Assembly (NCBI RefSeq): GCF_004212215.1
Contig: NZ_QVFV01000001.1
Span: 878,814-942,813, forward strand
Length of the DNA: 64,000 nt
Reading direction: 5' to 3'
Source of the DNA: Leptolyngbya iicbica LK
Lineage (GTDB): Bacteria > Cyanobacteriota > Cyanobacteriia > Phormidesmidales > Phormidesmidaceae
The stretch's first letter is position 1. Every line of letters begins with the position of its first letter. Both the position numbers and the translations under genes were made by a program. A model generated the notes under the pieces. It ran no database searches. It had not been told where the DNA came from and worked only from the letters and a program-made list of their open reading frames with translations. Positions 1-9,862 of the stretch are shown here, in pieces.

Positions 1-1200
1 GGGAATGGCGAGGTTTTGGGCAATGCGCCAGATTTTCTCCCCTTCTTCGATCATCTTGGTTTTGAGCCGATCGCTCACTTCGGCCTCAGTCCAATACAGA
101 CCGCTACGATTTTGCACCCACTCGTAATAGCTGACGATGACGCCTCCGGCATTCACCAAAATATCGGGGAAGACGTACACGCCTTTATCTTCCAGAATGC
201 GATCGCCCTCGGAAGTGATCGGCCCGTTCGCGACCTCAAAAATGTATTGCGCTTGAATCTGGGCAGCATTGTCAGCGGTGATCTGATTTTCCAGCGCGGC
301 AGGAATCAGGACGTCCACATCGAGCGTCAGCAGTTCTTCATTGGTGAGGGTATCGTGGCCATCCACCAAATTACAGACGGTGCCCTCGCAGTAAACCGCT
401 TTGAGGCTGCGGGTCGAGGCTTTGAACTGTTGCAGACTGGGGATGTCGAGGCCGCGATCGCAATATACGCCGCCGCGCGAATCACTCACCGCCACCACTT
501 TGTACCCCGCGTCAAATAGCAGCCGCGCAATGACACTACCGGCATTGCCAAAGCCCTGCACCGCGACCGTCGTCTCGGCGGGCACGCGGTCAAACTTCGG
601 CAACATCGCCTGCAACACGTAAAACGCTCCCGTGCCCGTAGCGCGATCGCGTCCTTGACTGCCGCCCATCCCCAAGGGCTTGCCCGTAATCACCGCCGGG
701 CATAACTGGCGGCGAATGATGCTGTACTGATCCATCATCCAACCCATGATCATCGGGTTGGTGTAAACATCCGGCGCAGGAATATCGATATCCGGGCCAA
801 TAAAGTCGGCGATCGCGTCCACATAGCCCCGACTCAGCCGTTCCAGCTCAAACTTCGACAACTCTTTGGGGTTCAGCGTGATGCCGCCCTTAGCGCCGCC
901 AAAGGGCAAGTTCACCGCCGCACACTTAAACGTCATCCAAAACGCCAGCGACTGCACCTCATCCATACTGACGTTGGGGTGAAAGCGTATGCCTCCCTTA
1001 GTGGGTCCCCGAGTGTCGTCATAACGGACCCGATAGCCCTCAAACACGCGCAGCGAGCCGTCATCCATCCGCACGGGAATGGAGACTTTAAGACTCGCTT
1101 TGGGAAATTGCAGGCGCTCACTCGCATCTTCAGAAATTTGCACATGTTTAAGCGCCCGAGCCAGCCGCCGATTTGCATCCGACAATAATGAAGCTGTCAT
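1..1200 (-). CDS. gdhA: Glu/Leu/Phe/Val-family dehydrogenase, probably glutamate dehydrogenase (3' end cut by window)
   Basis: Reversible oxidative deamination of glutamate to 2-oxoglutarate and ammonium; a cytosolic enzyme at the carbon/nitrogen branch point. The minus-strand frame is open for 400 codons from ATG 1200 to the window edge, so the last ~30 residues of a ~430-residue enzyme are missing. Visible landmarks are KGGIRFHP, the catalytic-lysine motif PFGGAKGGI, DIPAPDVYTNP, the GGSQGRDRATGTGA segment that enters the nucleotide-binding domain, and the Rossmann motif VQGFGNAGS. The start is supported by GAGGT 5 nt upstream. It diverges from the large signalling gene at 1493, and an NtcA-type box lies about 65 bp upstream. 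Leucine or valine dehydrogenase is the alternative reading, but the GGSQGR..ATG context fits glutamate dehydrogenase better. Confidence 0.93.
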   Translation of the reverse strand, partial: MTASLLSDANRRLARALKHVQISEDASERLQFPKASLKVSIPVRMDDGSLRVFEGYRVRYDDTRGPTKGGIRFHPNVSMDEVQSLAFWMTFKCAAVNLPFGGAKGGITLNPKELSKFELERLSRGYVDAIADFIGPDIDIPAPDVYTNPMIMGWMMDQYSIIRRQLCPAVITGKPLGMGGSQGRDRATGTGAFYVLQAMLPKFDRVPAETTVAVQGFGNAGSVIARLLFDAGYKVVAVSDSRGGVYCDRGLDIPSLQQFKASTRSLKAVYCEGTVCNLVDGHDTLTNEELLTLDVDVLIPAALENQITADNAAQIQAQYIFEVANGPITSEGDRILEDKGVYVFPDILVNAGGVIVSYYEWVQNRSGLYWTEAEVSDRLKTKMIEEGEKIWRIAQNLAIP

Positions 1201-1238
1201 GACACCTCGTTTAACCGCCGCCGACTCCTATGGGCAAC

Positions 1239-1285
1239 GATTTAGGCGTCGTCCTACGGCTTAGTTAGTATTGATTGTTACTAAC
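1239..1285 (-). promoter_or_regulatory. NtcA-type operator with candidate -10 box upstream of gdhA
   Basis: GTATTGATTGTTAC at 1268-1281 fits the NtcA consensus GTA-N8-TAC and sits in a larger perfect dyad, GTTAGTA-N8-TACTAAC (1264-1285). On the minus strand, TAAATC (1244-1239) begins 23 nt after the TAC, close to the ~22-nt spacing of NtcA-activated class II promoters. The site is symmetric and could also serve the plus-strand gene at 1493. The assignment rests on consensus match, position and the nitrogen role of gdhA. Confidence 0.6.
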
Positions 1286-1492
1286 CATTGTCGAGGGTGG
1301 AGTCAATCCGGTTGGATTTGTTCAGCTGAATTGTTACTGGAATCCATAAAACTTAAAGGGTATGACCTTCGCATCTGCCGCAGTTCTACAATTTGGGCAT
1401 ACTAACTCGTAGCCTCCCATCTCCCAATTATACCTGCCAGCCTAGACTCCCTATCCGTGGTGCTTAGATGGCCGAGGTAATCTACCAGCCCC

Positions 1493-4400
1493 ATGTCTAA
1501 TCGCGATCGCGAGTCTCAACCAGTTGATGAACTCTCTTGGCTATCTATGGGAAAGTCACCCTTTTCCTTACCTTTAAGCCTGACCTTTTCCCGTGAGCAT
1601 CTCAGTCAACTATTAGATGATTTACCCGTTGCAGGGCTACTGATTGATCCGCACGGTCAGCTTTTGGCCACCAATCAATCGGCTTGCGATTTATTTGAGA
1701 TGAGCTCACCCGAGCTGCTGGAGCGATCGCTCACCCAATTATTGGTCACTCCCGAAAATCCAGAGCATGGGGTTTTGACGTTTCCCATTCAGGCCTCATG
1801 TTACGGCCTTGTGAACCTCCAAAATGAGCATCAACAATCGCGATCTCTGTCTTTTTCAGTGATCGCCCATGTGGGAGAAAATATTCATTTATTAATGCTG
1901 CAAGCAAGTCAACCAGACTACTTTCAGGGATTACAACTAGCCGCCGCGATCGCTCCCACTCTCCAGCCTGAAAAAACTTGTTATACCCTCGCTGACACCG
2001 CCGCACAACTGCACTTACAAAGTGTCGCACTCAGCGCCTGTGCTGACGCTATTGTCATTACCGATCGCCATGGGCAAATTGAATGGGCCAATCCCGCCTT
2101 TACCCAACTCACGGGTTACAGCCTGGACGAAGTCATCGGCTATGACCCGCGTGACTTGGTTAACTCCGGACAACAAGATCAAGCGTTTTTTCGCCAACTC
2201 TGGCAAACCATTCTCGCCGGCGAAGTGTGGCGCGGCGAAATCATTAACCGCCGCAAAGATCAGAGCCACTATGTCGAAGAGATGACCATTACGCCGGTAT
2301 ATAACCAGGCCGCCGAAATCACCCATTTCATCGCGATTAAACAAGACATCACTGAGCGCAAAATTGCTGAGCAGCGCCAGCAAGAATTGACGACCCAAGT
2401 CAACCAATACGCCCAAACGTTAGAGCAAATTAATCAAGCGTTGCGCCTGAGCGAGCAACGCTATCGCCACGTGATCGACACCCAAACCGAGCTACTTTGT
2501 CGATTGACCCCAGATGGCACGCTGACCTTTGTAAATGAGGCATTTTGCCGCTTTTTTCAACGCTCGTCTGCGGATCTGATTGGCAGCAGTTTTATTGACC
2601 TGGTGCCACCCGAACATCAGGCGCAGGTGCGGCAACAAATTGGTGAATTGCAACACCTATCAAGCGATCGCCCCATCGTGACTCATGAACACACGGTTGT
2701 CGGGGCCGATGGCCAAATCGCCTGGCACCAGTGGATTAACCGCGCCTTTTTTGATGATGACGGTCAGCTTACCGAGATTCAGGCCAGCGGTCGCGATATT
2801 ACGGACTATAAGCAGGCTGAGCAAGCCTTGCGCGATCGCGAACGCCAACTCAACCTCTTTTTTACGCAATCGCTCGACGGCTTCTTTTTTATGATGCTAG
2901 ATGAGCCCATCGCGTGGCACGACAGCAATCTTGATCAAACTGCAGCCCTGGACTATGCGCTCACCCATCAGCGAGTAACCAAAGCCAACCTGGCTTTTTG
3001 TGAGCAATATGGCTTTAGTCAGGTCGAAGACATGATCGGCCTCACCCCCGACGATGTTCTAAACCATGATCGCGCCACGGGCCGCGCCATTTTTCGGCAA
3101 TTGTTCGATGCGGGACGCCTTCATATCCAGACGCACGAACGACGGGGCGATGGCACTCTGATGTGGATCGAGGGGGACTATCAGTGTCTGTACGACGACC
3201 AGGGACGAATTACCGGGCACTTTGGCGTGCAGCGCGACATCACCGAGTTGCACAATGCCATTGATGCCTTGGCTGAGAGCGAACAGCAATATCGGCTATT
3301 AGTCGAAAACCAAACGGAACTTATCCTCAAACTCACGCCCGATCGCCAGTTGCTGTTTGCCAGTCCGTCCTATTGCCAACTTTTCAACAAAACGCTGGCA
3401 GAGTTAGTCGAAACCGATTTTCGCCCGCCAGGGCATCCGGCTGATCAAGCTGCCGCGCAGCAACAGTGGGAGACCCTGTGGCAGCCCCCACACACCTGCC
3501 GTCTAGAGCAGCGGACCCTCACAAACCAGGGGTGGCGCTGGTTGTCTTGGTCAAACCAAGCCGTATTAGATGAGGCGGGCAACGTGACGGCAGTCGTGGG
3601 GGTAGGGCGCGACATCACAGATCGCAAACAGGCCGAGCAAGAATTGCAACTCTCTGAGCAGCAGTTTCGCAATGTGCTCGAAACCCTGATGATGGTCGCC
3701 ATCATGACCGACTCACAGGGGAATGTGTTGTTCGCCAATGACTATTTGCTGTCATTGACGGGCTGGCGACGGGATGAGGTGTTAGGCCAAAACTGGTTCT
3801 CGATGTTTTTGCCTGCCGAAATCCGGTCAGAGCTACGGGCGCTCTTTAACCGGGCAATCAATACGACCGAGGGGGTCGCTGATTTTCCGGCATATCGCGA
3901 GAATGACATTGTGACGCGGACGGGCGATCGCCGTCTCATCGCCTGGAACAATACTGTGCAGCGCAACGCGCAAGGTGAGGTCATTAGCGTCACCTGCATT
4001 GGCGAAGACATTACGGAGCGAAAACGGGCAGAACAGTCCATCCGTGATTTATCACAGCGCCTGTCGCTCGCGACAGCCTCGGCCCAACTGGGCGTTTGGG
4101 AGTTAAATTACCAGACCGGTCAATTAATTTGGGACCAACGCACCTATGAAATTTACGGCTGCGCCCCGGGGATGGCGCCCCCCAGTTTTGAGGCCTGGCT
4201 GTCCACTTATGTTTATGCCGAGGATGTCGAGTTAATCGAGCGCGCAGCTCACGCGATTGAGCAAGGCCAAAACTATTTCCAGGTTGATTTGCGAATTGTG
4301 CGCGCTGATGGGGAAATGCGTTATGTCGAGGATCACGTTACCGTCATCCGCGATGATGATGGCCAGGTGCTCAGCATCCTCGGGCTCAATCGCGACATTA

Positions 4401-7400
4401 GCGATCGCAAAGCCAGCGAAAACAATATTCAACAACTCACGAGTCGCTTACAACTGGCCACCCAGTCTGGCCACATCGGCATTTGGGAATTTGCCCCCGA
4501 CACCAATACGATGTGGTTTGACGCCCGCATGGCAGAAATTTATGGCTGGGAGCCGACTGCGAGAGAGGTTGAATACGATGCTTGGGCCACAGCGATTCAT
4601 CCCGAAGATGCGCATGTTGTAGACAGCGAACTCGCCGATCTGCGCGGCAATGCCGCCGAAATGCATAAGGAATATCGGATCATTCGCCCTAGTGGTGAAG
4701 TCCGTTACGTCGAAGACCACGCCATCATCATTCGCGACGAGCGGGGGCAATTGCAGAAGATGATCGGCATCAACCTCGATGTGACCGATCGCGCCCGCAG
4801 CGAGCAGGCCATCCGAGAAACCTCACAGCGACTGGAGATCGCCAGTGACGCGGCCCAATTTGGGATTTGGGACTGGGACATCGTGCACGAAACCCTGACG
4901 TGGGATGAACGGCAGCATAGGATTCACGGCATGTCTCCCGGTGAGTTTGACGGCACCTACGCCGCCTGGCAGCGCCTAGTGCACCCAGATGATTGGCCCG
5001 GTTTGCTGGCAGCGGCAGAAGTGGCGCTACAAAAGGATGATATTTACAATGTCGAGTTTCGCATCATCCGCACTGATGGCGCAGTGCGATATATCGAGAC
5101 TTACGCACAGATTTTGCGCAATGCGGCGGGGCAACCCATTCGCATGATTGGCGTCAATCGCGACATTACCCATCGCCACCAAAAAGAAGTCACGCTGCAA
5201 GAGACAACCCAGCGCCTTACCCTCGCCACCGAAGCGGCCAAATTAGGCGTGTGGGAATGGGATATCGCCAGCGATCGCACCTATTGGGATGAGCGGATGT
5301 ATGAAATCTACGGCATCGACGCCGCCGAACACTCCGGCTCTCACCATGACTGGTACAACCTGATTCATCCTGAGGACCTGACGATTGTCGAGCAAGAAAT
5401 TGAGGCTCAGGAGCAAGGAGCAAAAGGCTTTCACTCCGAGTTCCGGATCATGCGGCCCAGCGGTGAAATTCTCTATCTCGAGGCCCATGGCCAATTTATT
5501 CGCGATGAAAACGGGCAAGTGGTGCGGGTGTTTGGCGTTAACGAAGACATCAGCGATCGCAAGCGATCGGAACTCGAACTTGCCGAAGCCCATGAAATTC
5601 TCCACGCCTTGATGCAAAACTCCCCCGCCATCATGGAACTCTATGACGAAACGGGGCGATATCACAAAGTCAACGCCATCACCGCTGAGTTTCTAGGCAA
5701 ACCCGCCGCCGAAATTGAAGGCCAACATTTTGCCGACCTGCATTCTCAAGAAGTTGCCACCCTCTTCATGGCTCGCATTCAGCAATTGGTCGCCACTCAG
5801 CAGCCCCTCGTCATCGAAGATCGTCTCCAGAGTGAGGGCCAAGAACGAGTCCTACAATCGGTGCTCTTTCCCGTCTTGTCGCGACCTGATCAGCCCCAAT
5901 TATTAGGGTTAGTCGCCACTGATATCACCGACATTGTCCAGGCGCAAACGCGGCTACGCCAACAGGCCGAGCGCGAACGCCTCTTGCGCGAGTTGACCGA
6001 AAACATTCGCCGCAGTCTTGATCTCAAGACCGTTTTGCAGACGGCAGTGACACGGATTCGTGAGTTCTTGCAGACAGATCGTGTCCTGATTTATCAGCTG
6101 GCCGCCGATCGCAGTGGCGAAATCACCGTGGAGTCGGTTGGTGACGAGTGGATGTCAGTGCTAGGCGAGACCGTGCGCGATCCGTGTTTTGCCGATCGCT
6201 GGATAGAGCGCTATCGCCAAGGCCGCATCAGCCAGGTCAACGATGTCAGCACGGCTGAGATGCGGCCCTGCTACCGTCGTTTCTTAGAGCATTATCAGAT
6301 TCGGGCCAATTTGGTGTTGCCCTTAGTGGTGAATGAGCAACTGTGGGGCTTGCTGTGCATTCATCAATGTCGTAGCCCTCGGCACTGGCAACCGGACGAA
6401 ATCGAGTTTGTACAGCAACTCTGTGGACAGGTCGAAATTGCCATTCAGCAAGCCCAGCTGCTGGCCGCCTCACAAAGCATCGCCCAGCGAGAACAACTGC
6501 TCAATGAAATTGTCAGCAGTATCCGCGACAGCCTAGACTTGCAAGAAATTTTGGCACAGGCCACGCAAACTTTGCTGGCGGTCTTTCAAGCGGGACGCTG
6601 CGTCATTGCCCTACTCAAAGCAGAGGATGACTCATTTGAATATTTGGCCTCCTCCTCCGGACCTGGTATTGCCCCCTTGCAGGGACAGGAAGTAAGCCTA
6701 CAAAGCTGTCGGCAAATGGGGCCAATCCTCTCGCAAGCGACCCCGGTAGCAAACCATGACGTGGCTCAAGACCCACAATTGGCCGCCGTTGCGGATAAAT
6801 TGTCGCAGCTACAGGTTGGGGCCATGTTGACGGTGACGATTCGCCACAACGACCAAATCAAAGGCTTGCTCTGCATCCAGCATCCTGTGGCGCGGCGATG
6901 GACTGACCAGGAATGTGCGCTGATCAAACAAGTCGCCGACCAATTAGCGATCGCCATTCAACAAGCCGAGCTGTATCAGCAAGCCCAAACCGAGCTGCAC
7001 CAACGCCAGCGGCTCGAAGAACAATTGCGTCATGATGCGCTGCACGATAGCCTCACTGGGCTGCCCAATCGCGCGCTGTTTTTAGAGCGGCTGCAACTTG
7101 CCCTGCGACGCTATCAGCGCCATCAGCATGATGCGGCGGGCATGTCCTCAGCCTACGGCGCCACTGAGTTTGCCGTGCTGTTTTTAGACCTCGATCGCTT
7201 TAAGGTGATCAACGACAGTCTCGGCCATGCCGTGGGCGATCAGCTATTACAGTTCGTTGCCGAAAGACTCAGCCACTGTTTACGCGATATCGATATTGCC
7301 GCCCGCTTAGGAGGCGATGAGTTCGTCGTTTTACTCGAAGAATTACATGAGCCGCAGTTTGCCGTTGAGGTCGCTCGACGCATTCACAATGTGTTGGAAC

Positions 7401-8371
7401 TGCCGATTTTTCTCGACGATCGCGAAATCTTTATTCGGGCCAGTATTGGCATCACTTTTAGCAGCAAACACCACACATCGCCAGAACATATTGTCCAAAA
7501 TGCCGATATCGCGATGTACGAAGCGAAGAAAAGCAACAGTGAATATATTGTGTTTGATGCCTCAATGCATGCGATCGCCCTAGAGCAGATGACGCTGGAA
7601 CATGATCTGCGCCATGCGATTAATCGTGAGGAATTTCGGCTCTATTTTCAACCCATTGTGGCCTTATCGTCGGGGCGGATTGTCGGCTTTGAGGCACTGG
7701 TGCGCTGGCAACATCCGACCCGTGGCCTGCTCTATCCGCGGGCCTTTGTCGAAGTCGCCGAAGAGACTGGATTGATCGCCGCCATCGACCTCTGGGTGCT
7801 AAATCAGGCTTGCCAACAGCTCAGTCAGTGGCGGCAGATGGGGGCAGAATTCCAGGATGTGACGATCAGTGTCAATCTGTCAGGACGGCAATTTTCGCAA
7901 CCCGACCTGATTCAGCAAATTGACCATGCCTTGGCGGCTGCCAACTTGACGGGGCGATCGCTCAAACTCGAAATTACCGAGAGTGTACTAATCACCAACA
8001 GTTCCCTAGCGGTGCAGACCTTAAATGAGTTTCAAGCACGCAATATTGCCGTCTGTATGGATGATTTTGGCACTGGCTATTCGTCCCTTAGCTATCTGCA
8101 TCAATTCCCGGTCGACATTTTGAAAATTGACAAATCTTTCATCCTAAACCTGAATGCCCAAAAGACCGATCCGCGCGATTATGAAATTGTCAAAGCGATC
8201 ATTAACCTGGCCCTCAACCTCAATTTGGAAGTCATTGCCGAAGGCATCGAAAACCATGACGTGCTGGTGTATTTGCAGAAGAATAAATGTCAATTTGGCC
8301 AGGGCTATTACTTTGCGCCCGCTTTAGCGACCGAGGCGGCCACGGCACTCTTACGGCGACCCTCGTTTTAA
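1493..8371 (+). CDS. Giant multi-PAS/GAF GGDEF-EAL cyclic-di-GMP signalling protein
   Basis: A 2292-residue soluble sensor expected to make and/or degrade c-di-GMP. There is no signal peptide or membrane segment. About eleven PAS/PAC units come first; the later ones end in D-I/V-T/S motifs at residues ~285, 434, 582, 707, 838, 968, 1096, 1224, 1352 and 1477. Two GAF domains follow (~1505-1655 and ~1680-1830), then GGDEF (~1860-2020) and EAL (~2040-2290). The cyclase A-site GGDEF (~1939) is intact and preceded by an RDID inhibitory-site motif. The phosphodiesterase side keeps EALVRW, VNLSGRQ, EITES, DDFGTGYSS, KID, AEGIE and GQGYYF, so both halves look catalytically competent. Units ending at 968-1352 are PAS_3-like tandem copies. 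ATG 1493 directly precedes the first PAS. Net activity cannot be told from sequence. Confidence 0.95.
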   Translation: MSNRDRESQPVDELSWLSMGKSPFSLPLSLTFSREHLSQLLDDLPVAGLLIDPHGQLLATNQSACDLFEMSSPELLERSLTQLLVTPENPEHGVLTFPIQASCYGLVNLQNEHQQSRSLSFSVIAHVGENIHLLMLQASQPDYFQGLQLAAAIAPTLQPEKTCYTLADTAAQLHLQSVALSACADAIVITDRHGQIEWANPAFTQLTGYSLDEVIGYDPRDLVNSGQQDQAFFRQLWQTILAGEVWRGEIINRRKDQSHYVEEMTITPVYNQAAEITHFIAIKQDITERKIAEQRQQELTTQVNQYAQTLEQINQALRLSEQRYRHVIDTQTELLCRLTPDGTLTFVNEAFCRFFQRSSADLIGSSFIDLVPPEHQAQVRQQIGELQHLSSDRPIVTHEHTVVGADGQIAWHQWINRAFFDDDGQLTEIQASGRDITDYKQAEQALRDRERQLNLFFTQSLDGFFFMMLDEPIAWHDSNLDQTAALDYALTHQRVTKANLAFCEQYGFSQVEDMIGLTPDDVLNHDRATGRAIFRQLFDAGRLHIQTHERRGDGTLMWIEGDYQCLYDDQGRITGHFGVQRDITELHNAIDALAESEQQYRLLVENQTELILKLTPDRQLLFASPSYCQLFNKTLAELVETDFRPPGHPADQAAAQQQWETLWQPPHTCRLEQRTLTNQGWRWLSWSNQAVLDEAGNVTAVVGVGRDITDRKQAEQELQLSEQQFRNVLETLMMVAIMTDSQGNVLFANDYLLSLTGWRRDEVLGQNWFSMFLPAEIRSELRALFNRAINTTEGVADFPAYRENDIVTRTGDRRLIAWNNTVQRNAQGEVISVTCIGEDITERKRAEQSIRDLSQRLSLATASAQLGVWELNYQTGQLIWDQRTYEIYGCAPGMAPPSFEAWLSTYVYAEDVELIERAAHAIEQGQNYFQVDLRIVRADGEMRYVEDHVTVIRDDDGQVLSILGLNRDISDRKASENNIQQLTSRLQLATQSGHIGIWEFAPDTNTMWFDARMAEIYGWEPTAREVEYDAWATAIHPEDAHVVDSELADLRGNAAEMHKEYRIIRPSGEVRYVEDHAIIIRDERGQLQKMIGINLDVTDRARSEQAIRETSQRLEIASDAAQFGIWDWDIVHETLTWDERQHRIHGMSPGEFDGTYAAWQRLVHPDDWPGLLAAAEVALQKDDIYNVEFRIIRTDGAVRYIETYAQILRNAAGQPIRMIGVNRDITHRHQKEVTLQETTQRLTLATEAAKLGVWEWDIASDRTYWDERMYEIYGIDAAEHSGSHHDWYNLIHPEDLTIVEQEIEAQEQGAKGFHSEFRIMRPSGEILYLEAHGQFIRDENGQVVRVFGVNEDISDRKRSELELAEAHEILHALMQNSPAIMELYDETGRYHKVNAITAEFLGKPAAEIEGQHFADLHSQEVATLFMARIQQLVATQQPLVIEDRLQSEGQERVLQSVLFPVLSRPDQPQLLGLVATDITDIVQAQTRLRQQAERERLLRELTENIRRSLDLKTVLQTAVTRIREFLQTDRVLIYQLAADRSGEITVESVGDEWMSVLGETVRDPCFADRWIERYRQGRISQVNDVSTAEMRPCYRRFLEHYQIRANLVLPLVVNEQLWGLLCIHQCRSPRHWQPDEIEFVQQLCGQVEIAIQQAQLLAASQSIAQREQLLNEIVSSIRDSLDLQEILAQATQTLLAVFQAGRCVIALLKAEDDSFEYLASSSGPGIAPLQGQEVSLQSCRQMGPILSQATPVANHDVAQDPQLAAVADKLSQLQVGAMLTVTIRHNDQIKGLLCIQHPVARRWTDQECALIKQVADQLAIAIQQAELYQQAQTELHQRQRLEEQLRHDALHDSLTGLPNRALFLERLQLALRRYQRHQHDAAGMSSAYGATEFAVLFLDLDRFKVINDSLGHAVGDQLLQFVAERLSHCLRDIDIAARLGGDEFVVLLEELHEPQFAVEVARRIHNVLELPIFLDDREIFIRASIGITFSSKHHTSPEHIVQNADIAMYEAKKSNSEYIVFDASMHAIALEQMTLEHDLRHAINREEFRLYFQPIVALSSGRIVGFEALVRWQHPTRGLLYPRAFVEVAEETGLIAAIDLWVLNQACQQLSQWRQMGAEFQDVTISVNLSGRQFSQPDLIQQIDHALAAANLTGRSLKLEITESVLITNSSLAVQTLNEFQARNIAVCMDDFGTGYSSLSYLHQFPVDILKIDKSFILNLNAQKTDPRDYEIVKAIINLALNLNLEVIAEGIENHDVLVYLQKNKCQFGQGYYFAPALATEAATALLRRPSF

Positions 8372-8460
8372 GCCATCAGGGGCAAACCGTTGCAGATTAT
8401 TGCTATTCAGTGCCAAAGCCGATGACTTCAGTCAGATTGAAAGGCATAGACGCTTAAGCT

Positions 8461-9291
8461 GTGAGAGTAATGGTTGCCATGACCTCGACCACCATCCCCG
8501 CCGTTTATGGGCCAGTCCGCTCATGGCGATTTGGTCAATCTTTAGGCATTGATCTACTCGGTGCAATCTCGACCTGTTCACTGCATTGTCGCTATTGTCA
8601 GCTCGGCGAGATCGAGCAGCTCACCTGCGATCGCGCGGAGTTTGTGCCCACCGAGCAAGTCCAGACCGAACTACAGCAGCTCGACACTGACAATAGCGCG
8701 ATTGATGTGGTCACCTTGAGCGGCAGCGGTGAACCGACCCTGGCGAGCAATTTAGCCCCCGTGATCGACATCGCCCGCGCCCAACTACAGCGCCCGATCG
8801 TCGTGCTGACCAATGGCACCTTGTTGAGCGATCGCGCCGTGCGTCATGATTTAGCTGCTGCCGATATCGTCGCCGTTAAAATTGATGCCGTCGCCGCCGA
8901 CCAGTGGCAAACCATCAACCGCCCTGTGGCGGGTCTCAACCTCGATCAGGTGTTGGCCGGCATCATGACCTTTCGCGAGCAGTTCCAAGGGCAATTTACG
9001 ATTCAGACCATGGTGATGGAACCCTGGCGCAAACTGGATATCGAACGCTACAAAGCGGTGATTCGCGCTTTGATGCCGGATGAGGTGCAACTAAATACGC
9101 CCCTGCGACCCCGCCCCTTGACCCATCAACTTGAAGCCCGGGGCAACCATGATGCCCCCCCTGATGCGCAATGGCGGCAGCCCCGATGCGTCTCAGCTGA
9201 GGTCTTGACCGCCTTGGGCGATCAACTACAGGCCGATTTGGCAATGCCCGTGCGCCATCGCTATGAGGCCGCATCCCTCTCACATCATTAA
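8461..9291 (+). CDS. Radical SAM protein, COG0731-like
   Basis: Iron-sulfur enzyme of the radical SAM superfamily; the substrate is unknown. Cluster ligands are in CSLHCRYC (~residues 39-46), a C-x3-C-x2-C motif, followed by the SAM-contact stretch TLSGSGEPTLA and later VKIDAVAADQW. The length (~270 residues) and layout recall the TYW1-related COG0731 group, which is often annotated only as radical SAM protein in cyanobacteria. Three in-frame starts compete: GTG 8461, ATG 8470 and ATG 8479. None has a strong Shine-Dalgarno sequence, so the first residues are uncertain. It ends 19 bp before the NUDIX-like gene and is probably cotranscribed with it. Confidence 0.88.
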   Translation: MRVMVAMTSTTIPAVYGPVRSWRFGQSLGIDLLGAISTCSLHCRYCQLGEIEQLTCDRAEFVPTEQVQTELQQLDTDNSAIDVVTLSGSGEPTLASNLAPVIDIARAQLQRPIVVLTNGTLLSDRAVRHDLAAADIVAVKIDAVAADQWQTINRPVAGLNLDQVLAGIMTFREQFQGQFTIQTMVMEPWRKLDIERYKAVIRALMPDEVQLNTPLRPRPLTHQLEARGNHDAPPDAQWRQPRCVSAEVLTALGDQLQADLAMPVRHRYEAASLSHH

Positions 9292-9310
9292 TCGCCAGCG
9301 GGGCTGACTC

Positions 9311-9853
9311 ATGGATCACTGGGCCGTGCGCGATCGCTTTCTCAACCTAGAGACGCGCTGGTTTACCCTCATCGGCGAACACCTCGAAACCGTTCAGGGC
9401 GACCGGCTGGAATATTGGCGGGTCGAACGGGCTCACTCCCTGATTGTGTTGCCCCTGCTGGCCGATCGGCTACTGCTACCCGAGCCGACATACCGGCCAG
9501 GGGTGGGCATGGCGACGTTAGACTTTCCCGGTGGCCGCGTGCCGCCCGAGCAGCCCTTAGACACCGACGCCCGACACATTTTGCACCGTAAATTGGGCAT
9601 CAACCCGACTCACTGCGTTCAACTCAAATTACTAAATTCAGACGGTTGGCCCGTTAACAGTTCGTTTTCTAACCAACGCCTGTTTGGCATGGTGGCCCAA
9701 CTCGCGCCGTCCGGCGAGCCGACTCATCCCTATCGCCATTACCCCAACCATGCCCATGGCATAGAGCAGCTGGCCGAGCTATTAACCTGTCTGCAATGTC
9801 GAGCAGTGCTGCGCGAATGGCAAACGCTGACCGTCCGTCCCCCTGCCCTCTAA
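9311..9853 (+). CDS. NUDIX-like protein with degenerate NUDIX box
   Basis: A 180-residue protein whose central part resembles a NUDIX fold: EYWRVERAHSLIVLPLL, then FPGGRVPPEQPLDTDARHI. A working NUDIX box needs GG-x5-E-x7-REUxEE-x-GU. Here the helix reads DTDARHILHRKLGI and the metal-binding REUxEE core is not recognisable. Pyrophosphohydrolase activity is therefore doubtful; the fold may be used for binding. It follows the radical SAM gene by 19 bp on the same strand and converges with the small gene at 9863-10258, only 9 bp away. ATG 9311 has only a weak upstream purine stretch. Confidence 0.75.
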   Translation: MDHWAVRDRFLNLETRWFTLIGEHLETVQGDRLEYWRVERAHSLIVLPLLADRLLLPEPTYRPGVGMATLDFPGGRVPPEQPLDTDARHILHRKLGINPTHCVQLKLLNSDGWPVNSSFSNQRLFGMVAQLAPSGEPTHPYRHYPNHAHGIEQLAELLTCLQCRAVLREWQTLTVRPPAL

Positions 9854-9862
9854 CTACTCACC

